Shown: in pieces, positions 34,718 to 42,576 of the stretch
Layout: every line of letters begins with the position of its first letter
How positions within the stretch are numbered: position 1 is the stretch's first letter
From: Crocinitomicaceae bacterium
Lineage (GTDB): Bacteria; Bacteroidota; Bacteroidia; Flavobacteriales_D; Crocinitomicaceae
NCBI GenBank assembly: GCA_023268965.1
Contig: JALRJE010000025.1
Location: 1-44,859 of the forward strand
DNA: 44,859 bases
Direction: 5' to 3'
The notes under the pieces: model-generated
What the model was told of the DNA's origin: nothing
The model's database searches: none
The model's input: the letters and a program-made list of their open reading frames with translations, nothing else
Translations under genes and position numbers: made by a program

Positions 34718-35464
34718 TTATACCAATGATTGATGAATGAAAGAAACCTCTTCTGAGGAGAGACTGCATCCAAAAGGAACATAACCTTTTAGCTTCAAGT
34801 AAGCTGCACTTTTTTGAGATAAATGTGGATGTGTGTCTTTGAACATGCGGTCGTGGAACTCCACCAAGAGCTGATCAATTTGTACTTCAGAATCCTCGAA
34901 TAGGGTCTCGAGCACCTCATATTCTGCGCCCTCAATATCCATTTTGAAAATGGAAATATGTTTGGATGGAAGTGTTTTGAGAAGTTCTTTAAATGTGCGC
35001 ATCTGGACTTTGATGGCTTCATTTTCATTCATAACTGCAGAAATTTTGCTGCTGGCAGAAACGGCACGTTCATCTTTGGGTAAGTAAAAAGTGACTTCGC
35101 CATCAATAGTAGCATGGAGACCAAAATCAAAATACTGAAATGTAGCTGGTAATTGTTGTGTTTGGAGCCAATTTAATGATTTGGGCGTGGGGTCGTAGGC
35201 ATACACTTGGAGCTTATATTTTTCAATGAGGGCAAGGTCAAAACTGATATCCTTTCCAATGCCTACCGATACCACAAGTTGATCTGGTTGCAGTAGCGGT
35301 GGATGTACATAAAACCCACCATAGATACTTCCAAGCCACTTTTTTTGGATGCCGATGCTCGGCTTTAGAAAGGGTAGGAGCTGCCAATTGTGTGCTATAA
35401 ACATCCGGAATTTATGGCGAATAGCTCGGTAACTTGATAAAAGGGAGAGTAAGAAAATCTTCAT
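34718..35464 (-). CDS. FkbM family methyltransferase
   Basis: A 248-residue SAM-dependent O-methyltransferase of the FkbM type. Recognisable are VVSVGIGKDISFDLALIEKYKLQVYAYDPTP (SAM-binding start) and ISIFKMDIEGAEYEVLETL, the FkbM hallmark. These enzymes methylate sugars or polyketide hydroxyls; placed with two glycosyltransferases it likely methylates a surface glycan. It is 3 bp after the GT2 gene. Confidence 0.9.
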   Translation of the reverse strand: MKIFLLSLLSSYRAIRHKFRMFIAHNWQLLPFLKPSIGIQKKWLGSIYGGFYVHPPLLQPDQLVVSVGIGKDISFDLALIEKYKLQVYAYDPTPKSLNWLQTQQLPATFQYFDFGLHATIDGEVTFYLPKDERAVSASSKISAVMNENEAIKVQMRTFKELLKTLPSKHISIFKMDIEGAEYEVLETLFEDSEVQIDQLLVEFHDRMFKDTHPHLSQKSAAYLKLKGYVPFGCSLSSEEVSFIHQSLV

Positions 35465-35467
35465 GAG

Positions 35468-36373
35468 TTAACCAAAAAAATGAATGTAGCGCCTGACAAG
35501 GCGATGTCCAAAATAAGAGGTAAGAAAGAAAAACCAATTTTTAGGGAATAGACCTGATTTTAATAGCAAATGACGCGATTTGGGTAATTGGTTGATCAAA
35601 TAATAATAGCGCGCTAGGGTGCCGTGAAATTTCTGAATACCAATCCTACTTTCTTTTGGGTAGCGCAGTTGATATTGTTCAAGTAACGAAATACCAGCCT
35701 TATGATCTGAAACTCTATATTTTTCATTAAAGGATAAGTTCTTGCCTTCTACATATCTCGTAAAAAGTAGATTTGGTAATTCGATACTTGTTTGGTTTTC
35801 AAAAAGCCGAACCAGCCAATCGTAGTCTAGAAAGCCAAATTGTTCTTCGAATTCAATGTGTTTGAGTTCGGCGGAAAAAAGCAAGCCAGAAAGGTAAATC
35901 ACTTGCCCCTTGTAACTGCGCTGCAGCAATTGAAGAAAGGTCTCGTTTTTATTAAATAAAAGCGGGCTGCTGATCTTGTTGCCTCTGCGTAGGTTGCGTT
36001 TATTTTGGGTGTCGATAATTTGATACGCGCCGCTGATAATTGGTGCTTGTTTGCAAACCGCTAACTGATTTTTTAACTTGCTTGGCTCCCAGTGGTCATC
36101 GTGATCACAAAGACATATATATGTTCCGGTTGCCATACGCAAGCCTACATTGCGTCCTTTGTTAGGCCCTCCCGAATTGCACTCATTTTGTAAAAATAGG
36201 ACTGGAAATTGTGCGCAAAGCGCTTTGGTTTGATCGGTAGATTGATCGTCAATAACGAGCACCTCTAGTTCAAATTCTCGACCTAAACCCTCTTGCTTGA
36301 AAACGCAACCCAAGGTTTTCTCGATCACCTTTGCCGAATTATAGGTGCATATGATGACGCTAACCTTTGTCAT
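35468..36373 (-). CDS. glycosyltransferase family 2
   Basis: A 301-residue GT-A fold transferase: VSVIICTYNSAKVIEKTLGCVFKQ at the start, VLVIDDQSTDQT, then GRNVGLRMATGTYICLCDHDDHWEP with the DxD-like metal motif. There is no membrane helix except possible amphipathic segments near the C-terminus. It transfers a sugar from a nucleotide donor to a glycan, probably an O-antigen or capsule. It overlaps the GT4 gene by 14 bp. Confidence 0.93.
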   Translation of the reverse strand: MTKVSVIICTYNSAKVIEKTLGCVFKQEGLGREFELEVLVIDDQSTDQTKALCAQFPVLFLQNECNSGGPNKGRNVGLRMATGTYICLCDHDDHWEPSKLKNQLAVCKQAPIISGAYQIIDTQNKRNLRRGNKISSPLLFNKNETFLQLLQRSYKGQVIYLSGLLFSAELKHIEFEEQFGFLDYDWLVRLFENQTSIELPNLLFTRYVEGKNLSFNEKYRVSDHKAGISLLEQYQLRYPKESRIGIQKFHGTLARYYYLINQLPKSRHLLLKSGLFPKNWFFFLTSYFGHRLVRRYIHFFG

Positions 36374-37658
36374 TGGATAGAAGTTCTTTGAGGAGTTGAT
36401 CTATTTTTTCAGCAAGCGCTTTTCGAGAATACGGCAATAAGGCTTCTTTGCGTTGCGGTTTAACGGCACACATTGCTATGATTTGAGGCCAATGAATCTC
36501 GTCCTGAAAACCAACAATGTGGGTGCCTGCTTGCTTGCGTAAAATGGTTGCAGCGTCGCCTTCCAACGGCCCGACGGCTAAAATAGGTTGTTCGCTTGCG
36601 AGGTATTCAAAAATCTTACCCGGGATGATACCCATTTGGTTTTTGACATTATTGATTGGCAATAAAAGTAGGCTGCAAGCAGAAAGTTCTTCAATAACGC
36701 GCGCATGCGGTACAAATTGCTCTAAATGGGCATACGGCATGAGGCCAGCTTCTTCTATGTCAGCGCGTACACGTGCGTCGAGCGCGCCAATGAGTCGGAT
36801 TCGAAGTTTGGCAGCAAATTCAGGGTTGTTTTGGGCAAAATGACCCAAGCTTTTCCATAGGGCACTTGGGTTGCGGTCTTTGTTAATTGAACCCGTATGT
36901 AAAATGGTGAAGTGGGGGTCTGGTTGCTGCTGAAAAGCTGCAAAATCTTCAGGGGCAAAACCGTTTGTAACTAGCGCTACATCTCGCCCGCAAAGGGCTT
37001 GCGTTTGTTGTTGCCAGTTGCTGCTGACAATAGTGAGTAGGTCTGCTTCTAAGAGCACGCTTTTTTCGAGGGCTTGGTGCTTGGCTAGGCCCAACCGATT
37101 GAGTGGAAGCTGCTCAAACCAATCGATTTGAGTCCAGGGATCGCGGAAATCGGCTAGCCATGGTAGTTTGGTAGCGCGCTTGACATTGCGTGCAATAAGA
37201 TGCATGGTATGCGGCGGACCAGTTGAGATAAGAGCTGCTACTTCATTGGAATGGAGGTAGTCGATGAGGTAACGGCTTGCAGGCTTGATCCAAGCCATTT
37301 TGGCATCTGGAATAAAAAGATTAGCCCGGATGTACAGTGCAACGCGTTGTAAAAGGCCTGGCTTCTTTTTGCCTTCTTGCATAAAACCTGTTTGCAGTTG
37401 CTTTCCTTTATTGCCGCTGAGACGCATGTAGAGTTGCGTGGGCTCCCAGATCGGAAGTTTGAGTACCTCAATGCCCTCCGGGATTTGAGCGAGTAGTTTT
37501 GAATCTTGTACAGGCGCCTCGGGGTTGCTTGGTGTAAAAATAATGGGGTCCCAGCCTAATTCTTTCAAATAACGGGTAAAATGCAGCCAGCGTTGAACGC
37601 CAGTGCCGCCGCTAGGTGGCCAGTAGTAGGTCAGGATCAGTATTTTTTTATTGGCCAC
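36360..37658 (-). CDS. glycosyltransferase family 4 (GT-B)
   Basis: A 432-residue GT-B transferase. The N-terminus ILTYYWPPSGGTGVQRWLHF is typical of a large Bacteroidota group; the C-terminal half shows FTILHTGSINKDRNPSALW and PGKIFEYLASEQPILAVGP (donor binding). The start is GTG 37658, which overlaps alaS by 11 bp; no nearby ATG precedes the conserved segment. It is likely involved in surface polysaccharide assembly, and its translation may be coupled to that of alanyl-tRNA synthetase. Confidence 0.9.
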   Translation of the reverse strand: MANKKILILTYYWPPSGGTGVQRWLHFTRYLKELGWDPIIFTPSNPEAPVQDSKLLAQIPEGIEVLKLPIWEPTQLYMRLSGNKGKQLQTGFMQEGKKKPGLLQRVALYIRANLFIPDAKMAWIKPASRYLIDYLHSNEVAALISTGPPHTMHLIARNVKRATKLPWLADFRDPWTQIDWFEQLPLNRLGLAKHQALEKSVLLEADLLTIVSSNWQQQTQALCGRDVALVTNGFAPEDFAAFQQQPDPHFTILHTGSINKDRNPSALWKSLGHFAQNNPEFAAKLRIRLIGALDARVRADIEEAGLMPYAHLEQFVPHARVIEELSACSLLLLPINNVKNQMGIIPGKIFEYLASEQPILAVGPLEGDAATILRKQAGTHIVGFQDEIHWPQIIAMCAVKPQRKEALLPYSRKALAEKIDQLLKELLSNDKG

Positions 37659-40269
37659 TCAGTTTATTTTGTAGTGCTTGGAGCGCTGCTGCGAGGCCCG
37701 TAGGGTTTTTGCCTCCAGCCGTTGCAAAGGCTGCTTGGCCGCCTCCACCACCCTGAATAAGTGCAGCAACCTCACGGATCCATTGTGCGGCGTTCCATTG
37801 TTTTTCTGCGGCAAGTGCTTCATCTATAATGACCGTTAGCCCACATTTATCTGCCTCGCGGTGTGCAAGCACGCCCACAAAAGGGCTGAATTCTTGACGC
37901 AATTGAAAGAGGATATCTTTGGCGCTTGCGGCGTCGGTTTGGATTTCTTTGAACAAGAAGTGCAGGCCATTTTGCATTTGCACTTCATTTTTGAGTTCAT
38001 TCTTGAGGGCTTGCGCTTGAAGTTTGGCAAATTTTTCGATCTCTTTACCCAGGGCAGTGTTTTTGTGCTGCAACTCCTCAATGGCCTTCACGATGTCAGC
38101 TGGTTTTTTGAGCAAGGCCTCTATTTGCTCGAGTTGAACGGCTTTGTCTTTGTAATACTGCATGGCGGCATCGCCGGTGATGGCTTCTATGCGGCGAATA
38201 CCAGCGGCGACTGCGCTTTCGGCAACAAGTTTAAACACCCCGATTTGGTTCGTGTTGGAAACATGAATGCCACCGCACAATTCGATGGACTCACCAAATT
38301 CAATAACGCGAACGGTGTCGCCGTATTTTTCTCCGAATAAGGCCATAGCGCCTTTTTGCTTGGCACTTTCGATATCGAGTGCGCGGTTTTCTTGTAAGGG
38401 TTGTGCGGCTTGTATGGCTGTGTTCACCGCTGCTTCAATTTCAGAAAGTTGTTGGTCAGTGACCTTCGCAAAATGAGAGAAGTCAAAGCGCAGGCCTTTT
38501 TCTGAGACCAAAGAGCCTTTTTGCGCTACGTGCGTGCCCAAAATACTGCGCAAGGCATGATGGAGTAGGTGGGTGGCACTGTGGTTTTTGGCGGTGTGTT
38601 GTTGTTTGGCTAAATCGATGCGGGCCTCAAAAGGTGCATCGAGTTGGCTGGGTAATTCGGTGCTGAGGTGCACAATGAGGTTGTTCTCTTTTTTGGTATC
38701 AAAAATTTTGATGCTTTCTGTACCGTAAAGCAATACACCGCTGTCTCCAATTTGACCACCGCCTTCTGGGTAGAAAGGCGTTTGATCCAAAACGAGTTGA
38801 TAAAACGTCTTGCCTTTTTGACTCACTTTGCGGTACTTGATGATTTGAACGGATGCCGTTTTGTCGTCGTAACCAATAAATTGTGTAGTGGTGTCTGGCT
38901 GTACCTGTTGCCAGTCGTCAGTTTCTATAGTAGTGGCTGCTCTAGAGCGGTCTTTTTGTATTTGGAGTTCTTGTTGGAATCCTACTTCATCTACCTCGAG
39001 TTCGTTTTCTCTGGCAATCAAAGAGGTGAGGTCTAGCGGGAAGCCGTAAGTGTCGTAAAGTTCAAAAACAGCTTTACCATCGAGTTGTTTGGCGCCTTTT
39101 GCTTTGACGTTTACGATGAGATCGTCTATGCGCTTGATGCCGAGTTCGAGTGTTCTAAAGAAACTCAATTCTTCTTCTTTGATGACTTTGTAAATCAGCT
39201 CTTTTTGGTTGATGAGTTCTACGTAGGGATGGCCCATGAGGTCGGTGAGGACTACGGAGAGGTCGCAGAGAAAGGGTTCTTTGAGACCTAGTGTTTGATA
39301 GCCATAGCGAACAGCTCTGCGCAAAATGCGGCGGATGACATAACCCGCACCGTTGTTGGCAGGAAGTTGGCCGTCGGCAATTGAAAAGGCAATGGCTCGG
39401 ATGTGATCAGAGATGACGCGCAGCGCGATATCGGTTTCTTCAGCTCTTCCGTAAGGAATATTGGCTTGCTTTGAGATAAACTGAATAAGTGATTGAAAGA
39501 GGTCGGTGTCGTAGTTGGATTGCTTGCCTTGCAGGGCCATTGCCAAGCGCTCAAGGCCCAATCCGGTGTCGACATGCTTGGAAGGAAGCGGTTCAAGGCT
39601 GCCATCGGCTTTACGGTTGAACTCCATGAATACGTTATTCCAAATTTCGATCACTTGGGGGTGGTCTGCATTGACTAACGATTTGCCATCGCCTTTGGCG
39701 CGTTCATCTTGGCTGCGGAGATCGATGTGAATTTCAGTACAAGGACCGCAGGGGCCAGTGTCGCCCATCTCCCAAAAGTTGTCTTTTTTTGAGGCGAGAA
39801 TGATGCGCTCTTCTGCGATGTATTTTTTCCAGATTTGGATGCTTTCACTGTCTTGAGGCACGCCGTCTTTGGCATCGCCCTCAAAAACGGTAATGTAGAG
39901 TTGATCAACAGGAATTTTATAGACGGTGGTGAGTAGCTCCCATGCCCAGCCAATGGCTTCTTCTTTGAAGTAATCGCCAAAAGACCAATTGCCCAACATT
40001 TCGAACATGGTGTGGTGGTAGGTGTCTACACCCACTTCTTCGAGATCGTTGTGTTTGCCCGAAACGCGCAAGCATTTTTGCGAGTTGGCGACACGTCGGT
40101 TGGCAGGAACTTGGTAACCCAAGAAAAAATCCTTGAATTGGTTCATGCCGGCGTTGGTGAACATCAGGGTAGGGTCGTTCTTGACCACCATTGGAGCTGA
40201 GGATACAATTTGATGTCCTTTACTTTGAAAAAAGTCGAAAAATTGTTGGCGAATTGCGGAAACGGTCAT
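37648..40269 (-). CDS. alaS: alanyl-tRNA synthetase
   Basis: This 873-residue class II synthetase charges tRNA-Ala. It has the catalytic N-terminal domain (VVKNDPTLMFTNAGMNQFKDFFLG), the editing domain with NHSATHLLHHALR (HxxxH) and the CGGIH metal motif, and the C-terminal domain with GGGGGQAAFATAGG. The length is normal. The gene has a TAAATTTG box 18 nt upstream and is followed without a gap by four genes for glycan and envelope functions, an odd partnership. Confidence 0.97.
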   Translation of the reverse strand: MTVSAIRQQFFDFFQSKGHQIVSSAPMVVKNDPTLMFTNAGMNQFKDFFLGYQVPANRRVANSQKCLRVSGKHNDLEEVGVDTYHHTMFEMLGNWSFGDYFKEEAIGWAWELLTTVYKIPVDQLYITVFEGDAKDGVPQDSESIQIWKKYIAEERIILASKKDNFWEMGDTGPCGPCTEIHIDLRSQDERAKGDGKSLVNADHPQVIEIWNNVFMEFNRKADGSLEPLPSKHVDTGLGLERLAMALQGKQSNYDTDLFQSLIQFISKQANIPYGRAEETDIALRVISDHIRAIAFSIADGQLPANNGAGYVIRRILRRAVRYGYQTLGLKEPFLCDLSVVLTDLMGHPYVELINQKELIYKVIKEEELSFFRTLELGIKRIDDLIVNVKAKGAKQLDGKAVFELYDTYGFPLDLTSLIARENELEVDEVGFQQELQIQKDRSRAATTIETDDWQQVQPDTTTQFIGYDDKTASVQIIKYRKVSQKGKTFYQLVLDQTPFYPEGGGQIGDSGVLLYGTESIKIFDTKKENNLIVHLSTELPSQLDAPFEARIDLAKQQHTAKNHSATHLLHHALRSILGTHVAQKGSLVSEKGLRFDFSHFAKVTDQQLSEIEAAVNTAIQAAQPLQENRALDIESAKQKGAMALFGEKYGDTVRVIEFGESIELCGGIHVSNTNQIGVFKLVAESAVAAGIRRIEAITGDAAMQYYKDKAVQLEQIEALLKKPADIVKAIEELQHKNTALGKEIEKFAKLQAQALKNELKNEVQMQNGLHFLFKEIQTDAASAKDILFQLRQEFSPFVGVLAHREADKCGLTVIIDEALAAEKQWNAAQWIREVAALIQGGGGGQAAFATAGGKNPTGLAAALQALQNKLSGQ

Positions 40270-40287
40270 GTGTAATTGCTGAATTTA

Positions 40288-40295
40288 CAAATTTA
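40288..40295 (-). promoter_or_regulatory. -7 box of the alaS operon
   Basis: TAAATTTG on the minus strand, 18 nt before ATG 40269. The divergent O-methyltransferase box lies 22 bp away (40318-40325). Confidence 0.45.
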
Positions 40296-40317
40296 TGAAA
40301 ATGCGCCGAGCTTCGTG

Positions 40318-40325
40318 TATCTTTG
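40318..40325 (+). promoter_or_regulatory. -7 box of the O-methyltransferase/mnmD operon
   Basis: TATCTTTG, perfect TAnnTTTG match, 17 nt before ATG 40343. Confidence 0.45.
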
Positions 40326-40342
40326 TGTAAATACAAACACAA

Positions 40343-40981
40343 ATGGATTTCATTTCTTCTGAATTACAAGCTTATGTGAGCGCACACAGTTCTGAGGCTT
40401 CGGCATTGCTCACAAAAATAGACCGTGAAACACACCTAGAAGTACTGCAGCCCCGCATGCTCAGTGGGCATTTTCAAGGTCGTGTTTTGAGCATGATTGC
40501 CAAGTTGCTGCGCCCTCAAACCATTCTAGAAATTGGGACTTACACGGGCTATTCTGCCTTGTGTTTAGCTGAGGGTTTGGCTTCTGACGGAAAATTGCTA
40601 ACCATTGATGTCAATGAAGAGTTGGAACAACGCGTGCGGTCGTATTTTGCTGCTTCAGCATTTTCCAAACAAATTGAGTACAAAATTGGCAACGCCGCTC
40701 AAATCATTCCTTTACTCGATAGGATGTTTGATTTGATTTTTATCGATGCTGACAAACAACAGTATCCACTTTATTACGAACAAGCCCTTGAAAAACTGAA
40801 TCCGGGTGGATTTATTTTGATCGATAACGTTTTGTGGTCGGGGAAGGTGCTCGACGCTACCCATCAAGACAAAGACACTGCGTTGCTTCGCGCGCTCAAT
40901 CAGAAAATATGCCAAGACACAAGAGTTGAAAAGGTGTTGTTGCCCATTAGAGACGGCTTGTATTTGATCCGCAAAAAATGA
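40343..40981 (+). CDS. class I SAM-dependent O-methyltransferase (COMT-like)
   Basis: A 212-residue methyltransferase of the catechol/caffeoyl-CoA O-methyltransferase family. Motifs: ILEIGTYTGYSALCLAEGL (SAM motif I), FIDADKQQYPLYYEQAL (metal-binding Asp) and LIDNVLWSGKV. Family members methylate small catechol-like hydroxyls with Mg2+; the physiological substrate in Bacteroidota is not known. It overlaps mnmD by 4 bp (ATGA, 40978-40981). Confidence 0.92.
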   Translation: MDFISSELQAYVSAHSSEASALLTKIDRETHLEVLQPRMLSGHFQGRVLSMIAKLLRPQTILEIGTYTGYSALCLAEGLASDGKLLTIDVNEELEQRVRSYFAASAFSKQIEYKIGNAAQIIPLLDRMFDLIFIDADKQQYPLYYEQALEKLNPGGFILIDNVLWSGKVLDATHQDKDTALLRALNQKICQDTRVEKVLLPIRDGLYLIRKK

Positions 40982-41637
40982 AAAGAGAACTGCGCTTGAC
41001 TGCCGATGGTTCGCCCACTTTGTATGTGCCCGAGCTCGACGAAACGTATCATTCCATGCACGGTAGTCTGCAAGAAGCAAATCATGTATTTATTCAAAAT
41101 GGCCTGGCGTTCTCGAGCGCTGATTCGAAGAAAATAAGAATTCTTGAAGTTGGTTTTGGCACAGGCCTCAATGCGTTACTCAGCGCTCAGTTTGCACTGG
41201 AAAATCAAATAAATATTGAGTATGTAGGTCTGGAGGCTTATCCGGTTGAGGAGGAGATTTGGAAAGAAATGAACTATCAAGACGATGCTGAGGTAAAAGT
41301 ATTTTATACCGATATGATGGCGCTCCCTTTTGGAGAAACGCATGCATTTGACACTCACTTTACTTTATACAAAGCCTCATTTCACATTCAAGAATGGTCT
41401 TCTTCTAAAAAGTTTGATCTCATTTATTACGATGCCTTTGGCCCAAGGGTTCAAGCCGAAATGTGGCATAAGTCCATTTTTGAAAAGCTCTATGGGGTTT
41501 TGAATGAAGGTGGGGTGCTCGTAACTTATTGCGCACAAGGTCAATTTAAACGCGATTTAAAAGCACTCGGATTTACCGTCGACTCCCTACCTGGCCCTCC
41601 CGGTAAACGCGAAATGACAAGAGCAATTAAAATTTAA
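40978..41637 (+). CDS. mnmD: tRNA 5-methylaminomethyl-2-thiouridine methyltransferase MnmD
   Basis: A 219-residue stand-alone MnmD enzyme (DUF752), equivalent to the N-terminal half of E. coli MnmC. It adds the last methyl group to the wobble-uridine modification of tRNAs. Motifs: ILEVGFGTGLNALLS (SAM binding), YYDAFGPRVQAEMW and the C-terminal LPGPPGKREMTRA. The oxidase half of MnmC is not fused here. Confidence 0.93.
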   Translation: MKRELRLTADGSPTLYVPELDETYHSMHGSLQEANHVFIQNGLAFSSADSKKIRILEVGFGTGLNALLSAQFALENQINIEYVGLEAYPVEEEIWKEMNYQDDAEVKVFYTDMMALPFGETHAFDTHFTLYKASFHIQEWSSSKKFDLIYYDAFGPRVQAEMWHKSIFEKLYGVLNEGGVLVTYCAQGQFKRDLKALGFTVDSLPGPPGKREMTRAIKI

Positions 41638-41658
41638 CAAATATTTTACATTGGAATC

Positions 41659-41689
41659 TTTGCAGATCCAAAATACTGCCGTAAATTTG
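41659..41689 (+). promoter_or_regulatory. consensus promoter in the mnmD-Nudix gap
   Basis: TTTG (41659-41662), 19-bp spacer and TAAATTTG (41682-41689). This is the closest match to the Bacteroidota promoter consensus in the window, yet no protein-coding frame follows it on the plus strand. Confidence 0.6.
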
Positions 41690-41693
41690 CCCC

Positions 41694-41789
41694 AAGATTA
41701 CAGTTCATAGTTGTAGTTTTAGTTTTATAGTTTTAGCATGGTTTAGCAAAAAGAGGAACAAATAGCGTTTGTTCCTCTTTTTGTTTTTT
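41694..41789 (+). ncRNA. candidate small RNA of about 95 nt
   Basis: It starts from the consensus promoter (predicted start about 41694) and ends at the strong terminator at 41747-41789. The intervening RNA is U-rich with repeated UUUUAG-like units (around 41717-41746) and contains no reading frame beyond a two-codon one. It is flanked by mnmD (ends 41637) and the convergent Nudix gene. An unstructured 5' region followed by an intrinsic terminator is typical of trans-acting sRNAs. Alternatively the hairpin may simply end mnmD transcription. Confidence 0.45.
41747..41789 (+). terminator. strong Rho-independent terminator
   Basis: A perfect 16-bp stem (41747-41762 with 41768-41783, loop TAGCG) followed by six Ts (41784-41789). 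The T-run is on the plus side only, so it serves plus-strand transcripts. Confidence 0.85.
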
Positions 41790-41808
41790 AGGCGTTTTAT
41801 GTTCATTG

Positions 41809-42426
41809 TTAAAATTCCTTCAGTAGCAACTTAAGCTCATTCAAAATGAGTGCTGTTGCCCCCCAAACAATTTTTTCTTGTAGTACAAAACAAGGATGGT
41901 CTTTCAAAATCACGCCTCCCGGAATATGGATATCTTTTTGAATACAACTTTCTTGCTTTAATAGCTCTGAAATTGCGATACTAAAGATTTGCTGAACCTC
42001 TCTGGGGTCGGGTTGGAGGCGGGGTACACCTTCGTGCAGAAATACAAAAGGGCTGACTTCAAAACCCGAAACGGGGATCCATACGTTCGAAAGGGTTTTG
42101 ATATGCTGTCCGAAGTAGAGCGGAATTCCGATTTCTTCAAAGGACTCTCTTCTGGCGGTGAATTCGAGATGTAGATCTGTTGGGTCTGGTTTCCCACCTG
42201 GAAAGGCCATTTGGCCGCTGTGTTGCCCGTTGTAGGTACTGCGTTCGATCAAAATGAAATACCAATTAGTGTCTTTTTGATAGAAATGAATGGCTACTGC
42301 TGCGGGGCGTCTTTGTTGTACGGCATAAATTTGTTCAAATTCTTGTCGGTAACGCATGTAAGGGGCATGGGCTGCTTCACCTGGAAGTTCTTTTTCAAAA
42401 CAACGGAGCAACCGATCTCTATTCAT
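41809..42426 (-). CDS. Nudix hydrolase, coenzyme A pyrophosphatase-like
   Basis: A 205-residue Nudix protein. The box reads GGKPDPTDLHLEFTARRESFEEIGI, matching the pattern of CoA pyrophosphatases (NudL group, with MAFPGGK before it); the usual Glu near the start of the box is Asp here. CoA pyrophosphatases split CoA and acyl-CoA to 3',5'-ADP and acylphosphopantetheine. A near-consensus GAACTTTG lies 4 nt before the ATG (42438-42431), another possibly leaderless start. Confidence 0.85.
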   Translation of the reverse strand: MNRDRLLRCFEKELPGEAAHAPYMRYRQEFEQIYAVQQRRPAAVAIHFYQKDTNWYFILIERSTYNGQHSGQMAFPGGKPDPTDLHLEFTARRESFEEIGIPLYFGQHIKTLSNVWIPVSGFEVSPFVFLHEGVPRLQPDPREVQQIFSIAISELLKQESCIQKDIHIPGGVILKDHPCFVLQEKIVWGATALILNELKLLLKEF

Positions 42427-42481
42427 TTTACAAAGTTCGTAATTCTTTATGTATTCCTTTAAATTTCATTATTTTTTAATT

Positions 42482-42542
42482 TAATGTTAAAAAAGAGGGG
42501 GGTAATGTTGAAAAAAGTTCTAAATATTCAGCCAGACCCCCT
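42482..42542. repeat. direct and inverted repeats upstream of the glnN promoter
   Basis: TAATGTTAAAAAAG (42482-42495) is repeated as TAATGTTGAAAAAAG (42503-42517), 21 bp apart or two helical turns. AGGGGGGT (42496-42503) pairs with ACCCCCT (42536-42542). All of this lies upstream of the -7 box, so it would act as DNA, perhaps as binding sites for a nitrogen regulator. Confidence 0.35.
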
Positions 42543-42552
42543 AAAAAATACA

Positions 42553-42560
42553 TATCTTTG
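42553..42560 (+). promoter_or_regulatory. -7 box of the glutamine synthetase gene
   Basis: TATCTTTG, perfect match, 16 nt before ATG 42577. No -33 TTG is present at normal distance, which would fit an activator-dependent promoter. Confidence 0.45.
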
Positions 42561-42576
42561 TCAAAAATTAATAAAA

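Noticed and set aside
37861-38340. 159-codon plus-strand frame inside alaS
   Set aside because: Antisense to conserved alaS editing and C-terminal domains; residue composition reflects the opposite strand and no promoter precedes it.
42484-42576. N-terminal extension of glnN (MLKKRGVMLKK...)
   Set aside because: It lies upstream of the -7 box, encodes only a nucleotide repeat, and the family start MATKRLRAYQ begins at 42577.
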